Assembly (NCBI RefSeq): GCF_011926545.1
Contig: NZ_JAATIT010000004.1
Coordinates: 473,796 to 537,795 of the forward strand
Direction: 5' to 3'
Origin: Sphingopyxis italica
GTDB lineage: Bacteria > Pseudomonadota > Alphaproteobacteria > Sphingomonadales > Sphingomonadaceae
Length of the DNA stretch: 64,000 nt
The notes below the pieces were generated by a model that did not search any database, was not told the origin of the DNA, and saw nothing but the letters and a program-made list of their open reading frames with translations. Both the position numbers and the translations under genes were made by a program. Shown here one piece after another: positions 29,638 through 38,483 of this stretch (positions are counted from its first letter, which is position 1; each line of letters opens with the position of its first letter).

Positions 29638-31461
29638 ATGACAACTCCGCTCTCGCATATCCGCAACTTCTCCATCATCGCGCACATCGACCATGGCAAG
29701 TCGACGCTCGCCGACCGGCTGATCCAGTTCACCGGCGGGCTGACCGCGCGTGAGATGTCGGCGCAAGTCCTTGATAATATGGACATCGAGAAGGAACGCG
29801 GGATCACGATCAAGGCGCAGACGGTGCGCCTGAAATATACCGCGAAGGACGGCGAGACCTACGAGCTCAACCTGATGGACACGCCCGGCCACGTCGACTT
29901 CGCCTATGAAGTGTCGCGCAGCCTTGCCGCGTGCGAAGGCGCGCTGCTCGTCGTCGACGCGGCGCAGGGGGTCGAGGCACAGACGCTCGCCAACGTCTAT
30001 CAGTCGATCGAGCATGATCATGAGATCGTGCCGGTGATCAACAAGATCGACCTGCCCGCGGCCGACGTCGACAAGGTGAAGGCCGAGATCGAGGACATCA
30101 TCGGCCTGCCCGCCGACGATGCGGTGCTCGCCAGTGCCAAGGCCGGGATCGGCATCGAGGAAGCATTGGAAGCGATCGTCACCAAGATCCCGCCGCCGAA
30201 GGGCGACGCGGCGGCGCCGCTGCTCGCGATGCTCGTCGACAGCTGGTACGATCCCTATCTGGGCGTCGTGATTCTGGTGCGCGTCGTCGATGGGGTGCTC
30301 AAAAAAGGCCAGCAGATCAAGTTCATGCAGGCGGGCACCACCCACCTGATCGACCGCGTCGGCTGTTTCACGCCAAAGCGCGAGGAGCTGACCGAGATCG
30401 GCGCCGGCGAGATCGGTTTCATCACCGCGCAGATCAAGGACGTCGCGCAGGCGCGTGTCGGCGACACGGTGACCGACGCGAAAAAGCCCGCCGCGGCGCC
30501 GCTGCCGGGGTTCAAGGAAGTCCAGCCGGTCGTCTTCTGCGGCCTGTTCCCGACCGACGCCAATGATTTCGAGAAACTGCGCGAGAGCATCCAGAAGCTG
30601 CGGCTCAACGATGCCAGTTTCTCGTTCGAAATGGAAAGCTCGGCGGCGCTCGGTTTCGGCTTCCGCTGCGGTTTCCTCGGCTTGCTGCACCTTGAGATCA
30701 TCCAGGAGCGGTTGACGCGCGAGTATGACCTCGACCTCATCACCACCGCGCCGTCGGTGGTCTACAAGCTCAAGCTCGGCCACACCAAGAATGAGGCGGC
30801 GAAGGAGATCGATCTCCACAACCCCGCCGACATGCCCGACCCGAACCGCATCGACGAGATCGAGGAGCCGTGGATCGAGGCGGTGATCTACGTGCCCGAC
30901 GACTATCTCGGCCCGATCCTGAAGCTGTGCCAGGACCGCCGCGGGGTGCAGAAGAATTTGACCTATGTGGGCGGCCGCGCGCAGATCACCTATGAACTGC
31001 CGCTCAACGAGGTGGTGTTCGATTTCTATGACCGGCTGAAGAGCATCAGCCGCGGTTATGCGTCGTTCGACTATCACCAGATCGGCCACCGCGCCGGCGA
31101 CCTCGTCAAGATGAGCATCCTCGTCAACAACGAGCCGGTCGATGCGCTGAGCATGATTGTCCACCGCGGCACCGCCGAAACGCGCGGCCGCGGCATGTGC
31201 GAGCGGCTCAAGGACCTGATCCCGCGCCACATGTTCAAGATCCCGATCCAGGCCGCGATCGGCGGCAAGGTCATCGCCCGCGAAACCATCGCCGCGCTGC
31301 GCAAGGACGTGACCGCCAAATGCTACGGCGGCGACGCGACCCGCAAGAAGAAGCTGCTGGAAAAGCAGAAAGAGGGCAAAAAGCGGATGCGCGAATATGG
31401 CAATGTGAACATTCCGCAGGAGGCGTTCATCGCCGCGCTGCGCATGGGGGATGATGCCTAA
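29638..31461 (+). CDS. lepA: Elongation factor 4 (LepA)
   Basis: The 607-residue translational GTPase has all G motifs: [16 protein letters not shown] (P-loop), ERGITIKAQ (switch I), [13 protein letters not shown] (switch II), INKIDLP (NKxD). The LepA-specific C-terminal region, with [19 protein letters not shown] and [12 protein letters not shown], binds near the tRNA and peptidyl transferase centre. LepA acts on ribosomes during initiation or under stress. Length matches the family. No operon partner is evident. Confidence 0.97.
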   Translation: MTTPLSHIRNFSIIAHIDHGKSTLADRLIQFTGGLTAREMSAQVLDNMDIEKERGITIKAQTVRLKYTAKDGETYELNLMDTPGHVDFAYEVSRSLAACEGALLVVDAAQGVEAQTLANVYQSIEHDHEIVPVINKIDLPAADVDKVKAEIEDIIGLPADDAVLASAKAGIGIEEALEAIVTKIPPPKGDAAAPLLAMLVDSWYDPYLGVVILVRVVDGVLKKGQQIKFMQAGTTHLIDRVGCFTPKREELTEIGAGEIGFITAQIKDVAQARVGDTVTDAKKPAAAPLPGFKEVQPVVFCGLFPTDANDFEKLRESIQKLRLNDASFSFEMESSAALGFGFRCGFLGLLHLEIIQERLTREYDLDLITTAPSVVYKLKLGHTKNEAAKEIDLHNPADMPDPNRIDEIEEPWIEAVIYVPDDYLGPILKLCQDRRGVQKNLTYVGGRAQITYELPLNEVVFDFYDRLKSISRGYASFDYHQIGHRAGDLVKMSILVNNEPVDALSMIVHRGTAETRGRGMCERLKDLIPRHMFKIPIQAAIGGKVIARETIAALRKDVTAKCYGGDATRKKKLLEKQKEGKKRMREYGNVNIPQEAFIAALRMGDDA

Positions 31462-31598
31462 CTTCCCTATGTCGCCGACCGGCGGGCACCCTCCGGGCCG
31501 GACGCAAAATGGGGAAAAGCCCGGGCTTTGGGCGTTCCGGCTTTCGTGGTAAGGAATATGCGCTGCTTCGGTTCACCTTTTGGGGAAGGGGAATTGTC

Positions 31599-33368
31599 AT
31601 GCGTCATTCGTTCCGGATCATGGCGGCCGTCGGCATCGGGCTGTCGGCCGCGAGTTTCACGCCTCCCGCGGGCTTTTCGGCGGCGGCGCTCGACGCGCTC
31701 GACCCGAGCCGGCTCGCGAGCCTGTCGTGCGGCGCGCGGCGCGCGGGGTCGATGCTGGCGAACGAGCTGTTGATCGCGGCGGCGGTCGCGGCGCCGGCGA
31801 GCGCGGGGCGGACGATCCCGCTCTATCCCGATCTCGCGAAATCGCCCTTTCCGGTGTCGACGCGCGACGACGGGGCGCGGCGCTATTTCAGCCAGGGCCT
31901 GCTGATGAGCTATGGCTTCAACCATGCGGGCGCGGTGCGGTCGTTCCGCGAGGCGCAGCGGCGCGACCCCGAATGCGCGACCTGCTGGTGGGGCGAGGCG
32001 GCGGCGCTGGGGCCGAACATCAATGCGCCGATGGACGAGCGCGACCGGGCGGCGGCGCTGGCTGCGATGGACCGCGCGATGGCGCTGCGCGCGGGGGCGA
32101 CGCCGATGGAGCGCGCGCTGATCGAGGCGGTGGCGCGGCGCTATTCGCGCGATGCGGCGCAGGACCGCGCGGCGCTCGACGCGGCTTATGCCGACGCGAT
32201 GCTGGAGGTCGCGCGGCGCTTTCCGGGCGACGACGATGTCGCCGTGCTCGCGGCCGAGGCGGCGATGAACACGACGCCGTGGAATTATTGGGAGGCCGAC
32301 GGGAAGACGCCGGTCGGGCGGAGCGGCGCGGCGGTGCGGCTGGTCGAGGGGGTGCTCGCGCGCAATCCGGGCCATGTGCAGGCGAACCACCTCTATATCC
32401 ACCTCGTCGAATCGACCGACCCGGCGCGCGCCGAGGCGGCGGCCGACCGGCTGGCGAACCCGCTGGCGCCGAGCGCGGCGCACCTCGTCCATATGCCGGG
32501 GCATATCTATCAGCGGCGCGGGCGGCACGCCGACTCGATCCGCGTCAATATCGCCGCGGCGCGGGCGGACGAGGCCTATATCCGCGATGCGGGCGATCAG
32601 GGGCTCGTGCGCTATGGCTATTATCCGCACAACGTCCATTTCATCGTGACCTCGGCGCAGATGGCGGGCGACCTTGACACCGCGATCGAGGAGGCGCGGC
32701 GGCTGCGGACCTTGCTCGACCCCGACACGTCGGCGGCGATCGCGTGGATCCAGTCGATCGACGCCGCACCTTATTTCGCGATGGCGCAATTCGCCGAGCC
32801 GAAGGCGATCCTCGCGATGCCCGCGCCCGACGCGCGGCTGCCCTATCCGGGCGCGATGCGGCATTATGCGCGGAGCATCGCCTTTGCGCGGCTGCGCGAC
32901 CGCAAGGGGTTCGACGGCGAGCTGGCGGCGATGGCGAAGCTCAGGACATCGGACGCGTTCAAGGCGATGGTCGATCAGAGCGTGCCGGGTCCGGATCTGG
33001 TGCTGCTCGCCGAAACGGTTGCGCGCGGGCGCTTTGCCGCGGCGGGGGGGCGGTATGACGAGGCGGCCGGCCTGTATCGGCAGGCGATCGAAATCGAGGG
33101 CAAGCTGCCCTATCAGGAGCCGTCCTACTGGTATTTCCCGGTCCGGCAGTCGCTGGGCGCCGCGCTGTTCGAGCAGCGCCTTTATGCCGAGGCGAGCGAG
33201 GCGTTTCGCGGCGCGCTGGCGCAGACGCCCAACAATGGCTGGGCGCTCTATGGCCTCCAGCGGAGCGAGGCGATGCAGGGCAGGCGGCTGGAGGCGGCGG
33301 CGGCGGGCAAGGCGCTGTCGAAGGTCTGGCTCGGCGACCGGCGCTGGCTGCGCATGGACCGATTATAG
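31599..33368 (+). CDS. Exported tetratricopeptide-repeat protein
   Basis: The 589-residue product has an N-terminal signal sequence (MRHSFRIMAAVGIGLSAASF) and TPR-like helical repeats (YFSQGLLMSYGFNHAGAVRS, CATCWWGEAAALGPN, DEAAGLYRQAIEIEGKLP, ASEAFRGALAQTPNNGWALY). The central NHLYIHLVESTD and HLVHMPGHIYQRRGR motifs are His-rich and typical of a subgroup that may bind metal. It probably works in the periplasm. The ATG at 31599 follows AAGGGGAA; an upstream in-frame start at 31509 lies before the signal peptide and is unlikely. Confidence 0.8.
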   Translation: MRHSFRIMAAVGIGLSAASFTPPAGFSAAALDALDPSRLASLSCGARRAGSMLANELLIAAAVAAPASAGRTIPLYPDLAKSPFPVSTRDDGARRYFSQGLLMSYGFNHAGAVRSFREAQRRDPECATCWWGEAAALGPNINAPMDERDRAAALAAMDRAMALRAGATPMERALIEAVARRYSRDAAQDRAALDAAYADAMLEVARRFPGDDDVAVLAAEAAMNTTPWNYWEADGKTPVGRSGAAVRLVEGVLARNPGHVQANHLYIHLVESTDPARAEAAADRLANPLAPSAAHLVHMPGHIYQRRGRHADSIRVNIAAARADEAYIRDAGDQGLVRYGYYPHNVHFIVTSAQMAGDLDTAIEEARRLRTLLDPDTSAAIAWIQSIDAAPYFAMAQFAEPKAILAMPAPDARLPYPGAMRHYARSIAFARLRDRKGFDGELAAMAKLRTSDAFKAMVDQSVPGPDLVLLAETVARGRFAAAGGRYDEAAGLYRQAIEIEGKLPYQEPSYWYFPVRQSLGAALFEQRLYAEASEAFRGALAQTPNNGWALYGLQRSEAMQGRRLEAAAAGKALSKVWLGDRRWLRMDRL

Positions 33369-33390
33369 GCGCGCGGCAGGGCAGCGTGCC

Positions 33391-33408
33391 GTCTCGACAC
33401 GAACGGGA
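33391..33408. repeat. Half copy of repeat family R4
   Basis: gtctcgacacgaacggg equals one arm of the elements at 653-737 and 26564-26645. It lies between two convergent genes. Confidence 0.5.
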
Positions 33409-33436
33409 TGGTGGATCAGATTAAACGCTCGATGCT

Positions 33437-33757
33437 CTAGATTTCGATCGTGATCCGCACTTTCGACGGGGTGGTGCCCGCGGCATAGGCGATTTCGGCG
33501 CGCATCCGGCCGACGAGGTCGGCGAGATGGTCGCCGCCGGGCGCGCTGTCGCGGCTCAGCAGCTCGGCCGGCGAGGTGCCGAGGAGGTCGGCGAGCGCCT
33601 GAAGCCGCGCGAGCCGCGGGCGCGAACGGCCCTGTTCCCAATAGCAGATCGAGGTGACGGTGACGCCGAGCCGGTCGGCGAGGTCGGTCTTGCTCAGCCC
33701 CTGGCTCCGGCGCAACCGCGCGAGACGATCACCGAGCACCTCGTAGCATATGGTCAT
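33437..33757 (-). CDS. XRE family transcriptional regulator
   Basis: The 106-residue product has a classic XRE HTH (LGDRLARLRRSQGLSKTDLA, then DRLGVTVTSICYWEQGRSRP, RLQALADLLGTSPAELL) and a C-terminal tail of about 35 residues. The tail (ADLVGRMRAEIAYAAGTTPSKVRI) recalls nucleoid-associated or phage repressor dimer regions but is not diagnostic. It is divergent from the acetyltransferase gene, 187 bases away, and could act on that spacer. The start is the first ATG giving a full HTH; longer frames read into the spacer. Confidence 0.82.
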   Translation of the reverse strand: MTICYEVLGDRLARLRRSQGLSKTDLADRLGVTVTSICYWEQGRSRPRLARLQALADLLGTSPAELLSRDSAPGGDHLADLVGRMRAEIAYAAGTTPSKVRITIEI

Positions 33758-33944
33758 ATCGGGGTGGGCGGGGATCACAGCGGTGCAACCTTTCCGACTT
33801 CGGGATGCAACATTTACCAAAGTTAAGCGCGGTTCGGCTTTCAACATTTCACCGATTGGGCGCGGTGAAAATGCTGAGGGTTTGGCGGTGCGGTGATTGC
33901 CGCGATGCCTTGCATTGCCTATCGTCGGGCATCGGGAGATTGCG

Positions 33945-34580
33945 ATGACCGGCACGGACGGGCAGCGGGCGGCGAAGATGCCGCCGCGGATCGAGGATAT
34001 CGCGGTGCACAGCGCGCTGAACGACGGCACCGCGGTGTGCCTGCGCACCATCACCCCCGACGACGCGCCGCTGATCCGCGACGGAATCGCCAAATTGTCG
34101 GCGGAGTCGCGCTATCTGCGCTTTTTTTCGCCCGCGCCGGTGCTGCCCGATGCGGTGGTGGTGAGGCTCGCCGATGTCGACGGGCACGACCATATCGCGT
34201 GGGGCGCGATCTGCAGCGAATGCCCGGGGCGCCCGCCGATCGGCGCGGTGCATGCGGTGCGGCACCGGCACGACGGCCCGGTCGGCGAATTTTCGGTTGC
34301 GGTGCTCGACGAGTTTCAGGGGCGGGGGCTCGCGCGGATGATGGCCGCGGCGCTGCTCGTCCATTGCCGCGCCGAGGGGCTCGGCGAGCTCGACGTCCAT
34401 ATATTGTCGGAGAATGCCGCGGCGCGGCGGCTGGTCAAATCGCTCGGCGCGGGGTGGGCGGGCGAGTCGGCGGGGGTCGCCGAATATAGGCTCGACGTCG
34501 CGGCGGCGATCGCGGCGCTGCGCGCCGATACCGGGGCGCCGGGGGTGCGGGATGTGCTGCGCGCGCTCGAATGGGAATAG
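33945..34580 (+). CDS. GNAT family N-acetyltransferase
   Basis: The 211-residue product has the N-terminal VCLRTITPDDAPLIRDGIAK and LSAESRYLRFFSPAP, followed by the acetyl-CoA-binding strand-turn-helix EFSVAVLDEFQGRGLARMMA (motif A, QGRGLA) and the C-terminal HILSENAAARRLVKSLG. This arrangement resembles the acetyltransferase half of protein-lysine acetylases such as Pat. The acceptor is unknown. GGGAGA precedes the ATG. The XRE gene is divergent. The 34581-34744 spacer shows only G+C-rich partial repeats. Confidence 0.82.
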   Translation: MTGTDGQRAAKMPPRIEDIAVHSALNDGTAVCLRTITPDDAPLIRDGIAKLSAESRYLRFFSPAPVLPDAVVVRLADVDGHDHIAWGAICSECPGRPPIGAVHAVRHRHDGPVGEFSVAVLDEFQGRGLARMMAAALLVHCRAEGLGELDVHILSENAAARRLVKSLGAGWAGESAGVAEYRLDVAAAIAALRADTGAPGVRDVLRALEWE

Positions 34581-34742
34581 TCCCTCCCGCCGCCCTGGGT
34601 CGCTGGAGGCGACGGGAGGGTGGTCCGTGAGCGGTCGCTGAAAGCGGGTGCCCGTCCCGAATGCGCTGTTAACCCTGATGGCGGGCCGCGGCGGTGACGG
34701 CGATCACAGGACGGTGGAAAATAGGGCGGCGGAAAACAGGAC

Positions 34743-34778
34743 GGGCAAAACAAAGGGCGCCGGAATGAACCGGCGCCC
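34743..34778 (-). terminator. Rho-independent terminator after lipoprotein gene
   Basis: On the minus strand a perfect 9-base stem (GGGCGCCGG / CCGGCGCCC) with a six-base loop is followed by TTTGTTTTG. It serves the acidic lipoprotein gene at 34808-35083. Confidence 0.9.
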
Positions 34779-34807
34779 TTCGCCCTGCCCTTTAGGGAAG
34801 GCAGCCC

Positions 34808-35083
34808 TTATTTCTTCTGCGTGTCGCCGACGCCGGTTTCGGACGGGGCGATCTCGCCATTGTCGTCCATCGCGTTGGCCTTTTCTTCGCCCATTTCCTC
34901 GACGACGTCCGCCTTGTTTTCCATGGCGTCCTGTGCGGGGCCTTCCGGCATCGCGTCGGCCTGATCGTCGATCGCTTCGGCCTGGGCTTCGGCCTGATCC
35001 TCGACCTTGTCGGCCTGCGGGCTCTGGCAAGCGCCGAGCGCGAGGGCCGAAGTGGCGGCGAGGGTGATGAACATCTTGCGCAT
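34808..35083 (-). CDS. Small acidic lipoprotein
   Basis: The 91-residue product has a lipoprotein signal (MRKMFITLAATSALALGACQ; lipobox LGAC) and a mature part that is almost all Ala, Asp, Glu, Gln and Lys in a heptad-like pattern (KVEDQAEAQAEAIDDQADAM). It is likely lipid-anchored in the envelope, perhaps as an extended coiled coil or a disordered spacer. No family function is established. GGGAGT lies before the ATG and a strong terminator follows, so it is probably a well-expressed single gene. Confidence 0.78.
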   Translation of the reverse strand: MRKMFITLAATSALALGACQSPQADKVEDQAEAQAEAIDDQADAMPEGPAQDAMENKADVVEEMGEEKANAMDDNGEIAPSETGVGDTQKK

Positions 35084-35201
35084 ATTGAGTGACTCCCAAA
35101 GTTGACTCGGGGGCTTAACGCGGGATGAACAATAGGGTTGCAACAAAATCGTCATCGCATTGGAATCGCGCCGGTTTTCTTTAAAGAACGCGGGCGCTGC
35201 G

Positions 35202-35408
35202 TCAGGCGTTCGGCTTGACCTTCACCCAAATCTGGACCGTCGCGGCGAATTTCCCCGGCGCCGGCGGGGTAACGTCGATGCGCTCGGCGGTGACGCGTTC
35301 GCCGGTTTCGAGATGGAAGCTGATCCAAGGCTTGGGCATGCGGCCGAAGCTCATCTTCTGGATCGGCTGGCCGGTGGCGGTGTTCATAATCGTCGCGGTG
35401 ATAGTCAT
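35202..35408 (-). CDS. Small conserved hypothetical protein
   Basis: The 68-residue product (MTITATIMNTATGQPIQKM, HLETGERVTAERIDVTP, VQIWVKVKPNA) appears to be an all-beta small domain. No membrane segment or signal is seen. I recognise no named family. It lies downstream of the sciP terminator and has its own frame with a clear stop; the start could also be the internal ATG (MNTATG). The spacer to the lipoprotein gene is 118 bases. Confidence 0.55.
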   Translation of the reverse strand: MTITATIMNTATGQPIQKMSFGRMPKPWISFHLETGERVTAERIDVTPPAPGKFAATVQIWVKVKPNA

Positions 35409-35452
35409 GCCGCGCCGGTAGCGGGCGGCGCCCTCGGCTGTCCACCCGGAAG

Positions 35453-35483
35453 CACAAAAAAAGAGGGCGCCCGAAGCGCCCTC
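35453..35483 (-). terminator. Rho-independent terminator after sciP
   Basis: On the minus strand GAGGGCGC-ttcgg-GCGCCCTC forms an 8-base perfect stem with a stable TTCGG loop, followed by TTTTTTTG. It begins 30 bases after the sciP stop. Confidence 0.92.
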
Positions 35484-35512
35484 TCTCATGCCTGGTCCGG
35501 TCCCGCGACCCT

Positions 35513-35818
35513 TTAGAAACGCTGTTGGCGCTCGTAGAGATCGCGATAGTGCTGGATGCGCGTCACGCGCAGTCCGGGCATGCCGCTGCGGTCGATCGAC
35601 CGTTGCCAGCCGGCAAATTCCTCGAGGGTCAGCCCATAGCGTTCGCACGCTTCGTCGACGGACAGGAGCCCGCCATTGACGGCCGCGACGACCTCCGCCT
35701 TGCGGCGCACGACCCAACGGGTCGTCGACGGCGGCGGCAGCGAGTCCAGCGTCAGCGGTTCGCCCAAGGGGCCGATGACCTGCGCGGGGCGGATTTTCTG
35801 ATTCTCGATCATGCTCAT
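35513..35818 (-). CDS. sciP: SciP, DUF1153 family CtrA antagonist
   Basis: The 101-residue product matches DUF1153: VIGPLGEPLTLDSLPPP, RWVVRRKAEVVAAVNGGLL with SVDEACERYGLTLEEFAGWQ as helix-turn-helix, and RVTRIQHYRD at the end. In Caulobacter SciP binds CtrA and DNA and blocks transcription of CtrA-activated cell-cycle genes, including motility and division genes. The gene overlaps the upstream unknown gene by 4 bases (ATGA), so the two are co-expressed. The strong terminator downstream suggests they form a two-gene unit. Confidence 0.93.
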   Translation of the reverse strand: MSMIENQKIRPAQVIGPLGEPLTLDSLPPPSTTRWVVRRKAEVVAAVNGGLLSVDEACERYGLTLEEFAGWQRSIDRSGMPGLRVTRIQHYRDLYERQQRF

Positions 35819-36204
35819 TCCATATTTTCAACATCGGATGGGGGGGTATCCGACGCTTCTTGCTCTAAATCAGAGGGATTCAACATCGGCTGAAATCCTC
35901 TGGTAAACAGGCTGTTCATAGTTTCGGGCAGGGCGTTCGCATCGTCGGACAGATCGAGGAAGCGAACGACGGGTCGAGCTTTTTGTTCCGTCGATCCGCG
36001 ACGGCCGCACAATATTTGCCGGAGCGCGTTAAGCTTTGCCGCATGGCGATCGCGCTGCGCCCGCGCCCGCAGCTGCCGCACCGTTGGCAGCATCGCCTGA
36101 CGCGCGCTGGAGACGGCCAATATGATGTCGAAGCCGGGCTTCGACAATCGGGCCGCACCGGCGATACGCGGAAGATCGGACGGATCGAGGTTCATGCGAC
36201 TCAT
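35815..36204 (-). CDS. Hypothetical protein coupled to sciP
   Basis: The 129-residue product (MSRMNLDPSDLPRIAGAARL, then DIILAVSSARQAMLPTVRQL, RFLDLSDDANALPETMNSLF) lacks membrane segments and known motifs. Its C-terminal third (NPSDLEQEASDTPPSDVENM) is acidic and probably disordered. Codon use is a little less G+C-rich than its neighbours. The 4-base overlap with sciP places it in the same transcription and translation unit, so a cell-cycle link is possible. An internal ATG at residue 4 is an alternative start. Confidence 0.55.
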   Translation of the reverse strand: MSRMNLDPSDLPRIAGAARLSKPGFDIILAVSSARQAMLPTVRQLRARAQRDRHAAKLNALRQILCGRRGSTEQKARPVVRFLDLSDDANALPETMNSLFTRGFQPMLNPSDLEQEASDTPPSDVENME

Positions 36205-36327
36205 CTAGCCGACAGGAGCTAAGGTCCCGTAAATGCCTGTTTCAGCACCTGTTAGCGAAGATTAACCCCCGTCAATATCTTGACAGGCGCGGCGGAAAAG
36301 CTGGTATTTTGGGACCGGCATCCCTAG

Positions 36328-37488
36328 ATGGCGCCGACCATGATCGCGACGATTTCCTCCCCCGCCGGGCTCGCCCAGGCCGATTTTCAGCTGCCCATGC
36401 CGCTGAAAGACAGGCGAATCGTCGTCGCCATGTCGGGCGGAGTCGACTCGAGCGTCGTCGCCGCGCTCGCCGCGCGATCGGGCGCCGAGGTGATCGGCGT
36501 GACGCTGCAGCTCTACGATCATGGCGCCAAGGCGAAGCGCGTCGGCGCCTGCTGCGCCGGGCAGGATATTCGCGACGCGCGCGCGGTCGCCGACCGGCTG
36601 GGCTTCGCGCATCATGTCCATGACCATGAAAGCCGTTTCCGCGACACGGTGATCGACCAGTTCGCCGACGAATATCTCGCCGGCCGGACGCCGATCCCGT
36701 GCGTGCGCTGCAACATGGGGGTGAAGTTCACCGACCTGTTCGCCCTCGCGAAAGATTTGGGCGCCGACTGCCTGGCGACGGGCCATTATGTCCGGCGCGT
36801 GATGGGGCCGGCGGGCGCCGAGCTGCACCGCGCGGTCGATCCGGCGCGCGACCAGAGCTATTTCCTGTTCGCGACGACGCAGGACCAGCTCGACTTCCTG
36901 CGCTTTCCGCTGGGGGGGCTCGAAAAGAGCGTGGTGCGCGAGATCGCGCGCGAACTCGGGCTCGGCGTTGCGGGCAAGCCCGACAGCCAGGACATCTGCT
37001 TCGTACCTGACGGCGATTATGCGACGCTGGTCAAGAAGCTGCGTCCCGAGGCCGACGATCGGGGCGACATCGTCCATGTCGACGGCCGCATACTCGGCGC
37101 GCACAAGGGGCTGATCCATTATACGGTCGGCCAGCGGCGCGGGATCGAGATCGGCGGACAGGCCGAGCCGCTCTATGTCGTGCGGCTCGATGCCGCGGCG
37201 AAACAGGTGATCGTCGGGCCGCGGCGCGCGCTTGCGGTTTCGGGCGCGCGGCTGGGCGAGGCGAACTGGCTCGCCGCGGTCGATGGGCGCGAAGTGCTGG
37301 CGAAGGTGCGCAGCATGGCGAAGCCGGTGGCCGCGCGCGTCGCGGGCGACCGGCTGATTTTCGCCGAGGCCGAATATGGCGTCGCGCCGGGACAGGCGGC
37401 GGTGTTGTACGATGCCGCCGATCTTTCGCGCGTGCTCGGCGGCGGGTGGATCGAAGAGACGTTCGCGGCGGACTTCGAGCCGGAATAG
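36328..37488 (+). CDS. mnmA: tRNA-specific 2-thiouridylase MnmA
   Basis: The 386-residue protein has the PP-loop ATP pyrophosphatase motif [18 protein letters not shown] near residue 35 and the two catalytic Cys sites, [13 protein letters not shown] and [13 protein letters not shown]. It thiolates U34 in tRNA-Lys, tRNA-Glu and tRNA-Gln using ATP and a persulfide carrier. The C-terminal domain with HYTVGQRRG matches the family. The first 24 residues precede the conserved core and the true start may be a later ATG at 36397. Single-gene context. Confidence 0.94.
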   Translation: MAPTMIATISSPAGLAQADFQLPMPLKDRRIVVAMSGGVDSSVVAALAARSGAEVIGVTLQLYDHGAKAKRVGACCAGQDIRDARAVADRLGFAHHVHDHESRFRDTVIDQFADEYLAGRTPIPCVRCNMGVKFTDLFALAKDLGADCLATGHYVRRVMGPAGAELHRAVDPARDQSYFLFATTQDQLDFLRFPLGGLEKSVVREIARELGLGVAGKPDSQDICFVPDGDYATLVKKLRPEADDRGDIVHVDGRILGAHKGLIHYTVGQRRGIEIGGQAEPLYVVRLDAAAKQVIVGPRRALAVSGARLGEANWLAAVDGREVLAKVRSMAKPVAARVAGDRLIFAEAEYGVAPGQAAVLYDAADLSRVLGGGWIEETFAADFEPE

Positions 37489-37542
37489 ATTGAACTTTCC
37501 TCCCCGATGGCGCAGCTTCGGCGCAAACAGGGAGAGGCAATC

Positions 37543-37965
37543 ATGGTCAACTGGGTTTTGCGCGGCGCCGTCCTCTTATGGGCGCTGTTCTTTTTCATCG
37601 TCGGCGCGCGCGGGCTGTTCGACCCCGCGACCTATGGCGAGACCTTCGGCATTTTGGTCGAGGGCGCCGCGATCAACACGATCCGCGCCGACCTGTCGGC
37701 CTTTTTCCTTGTCGCGGCGGGCGCCGCCGCGGTGGGCGCGCTGGTGCCGGGCTGGGTGCGCTCGTTGCTGGTCCCCGCCGCGCTGTACGGCACCGCGCTC
37801 GCGGGCCGGCTGTTCGGCGCGGCGAGCGGCGATCCGGTCCATTCGGGGATCGTGCAGGCGATGATCATCGAGGCGCTGACCGTGCTGCTGATGGTTGGCA
37901 GCTGGTGGGTGCTGTCGCGGCCGGCGGCGGGGCCGGTGGATGGGACGGCGGATTTGGTGCATTGA
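37543..37965 (+). CDS. DUF4345-like integral membrane protein
   Basis: The 140-residue product has four hydrophobic helices (VLRGAVLLWALFFFIVGARG, ADLSAFFLVAAGAAAVGAL, SLLVPAALYGTALAGRLFGA, MIIEALTVLLMVGSWWVL). The short RGLFDPATYGE loop after the first helix fits a family of small membrane proteins of unknown role. AGGGAGAG precedes the ATG at 37543. A mini-transposon-like element begins 3 bases after the stop. No functional assignment is possible. Confidence 0.68.
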   Translation: MVNWVLRGAVLLWALFFFIVGARGLFDPATYGETFGILVEGAAINTIRADLSAFFLVAAGAAAVGALVPGWVRSLLVPAALYGTALAGRLFGAASGDPVHSGIVQAMIIEALTVLLMVGSWWVLSRPAAGPVDGTADLVH

Positions 37966-37967
37966 AT

Positions 37968-38113
37968 TAGGACCAATCGACATTCAGCTCTGGCGGCCTG
38001 CAAATGGCGGCTTTCCGAGCTTCCGGTGCTCACGTGCAGAAAGCACGCTGCGCTCCGGGTCACGGAAAACCACCATTTTCGACTCGCCATCTTCTGAATG
38101 TCGATTGGTCCTA
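37968..38113. mobile_element. MITE, IS630/Tc1-like, about 142 bp plus TA duplication
   Basis: Perfect terminal inverted repeats GGACCAATCGACATTCAG at both ends (37970 and 38111 outward) are flanked by TA on each side, as expected for TA target duplication. There is no coding capacity inside; the interior contains tttccgagcttccggtgctc-type sequence unlike its surroundings. I infer a non-autonomous relative of an IS630-type element. The rest of the 37966-38310 gap is an R1 short repeat and the upstream region of the next small gene. Confidence 0.8.
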
Positions 38114-38137
38114 GGGGAAGGCCGGTTGCGGTCATAA

Positions 38138-38169
38138 GATCCTCCCTGTGGCGAAGCCACAGGGAGGAT
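38138..38169. repeat. Repeat family R1, minimal form
   Basis: gatcctccctgtggcgaagc runs into ccacagggaggat, giving only the outer palindrome of R1 with no interior. It may be a deletion product or the basic unit from which long copies were built. Confidence 0.75.
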
Positions 38170-38310
38170 TAGCGATGTCCGCGTCCTGCCCCAAAGCTGA
38201 CCTGCTGAAAAATGGCGGATTTCCGGCGTTGCTTGTCTTTTTAACCATTTTGTGAGTTACTGCGCGCCGGGTCGCTTTTTCCATGTTCCTTTGTGGTGGG
38301 GAGGAAGCAT

Positions 38311-38451
38311 ATGGCGAGCGATGAGGAAAAGAGGGCGCGTTGGGACCGGCGGTCAAGCGACCGTCGTGCGGGCGACGACCCGAATTACAAGGGGCCGGAT
38401 CGTCGCAAGGGCGACCGGCGGTCAGACAAGGATCGACGGTCGGCCGACTGA
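38311..38451 (+). CDS. 46-residue highly charged small protein
   Basis: The frame ATG to TGA has GGGGAGGA 5 bases upstream, an excellent ribosome binding site. The product, MASDEEKRARWDRRSSDRR at the start and GPDRRKGDRRSDKDRRSAD at the end, is made of Asp-Arg-Arg repeats. Such DRR-rich stretches also occur as linkers in cyclic-di-GMP-related proteins, but here the gene stands alone. It is probably a disordered, nucleic-acid-interacting peptide. The DsbA-type gene starts 33 bases downstream and may be co-transcribed. Confidence 0.6.
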   Translation: MASDEEKRARWDRRSSDRRAGDDPNYKGPDRRKGDRRSDKDRRSAD

Positions 38452-38483
38452 GCGCGGCGCGGCGCGCCGGCAGGAGAAGAATT

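Noticed and set aside
29521..31230. Long minus-strand frame over lepA
   Set aside because: It opposes a perfect LepA sequence and shows no motif; it is a shadow frame.
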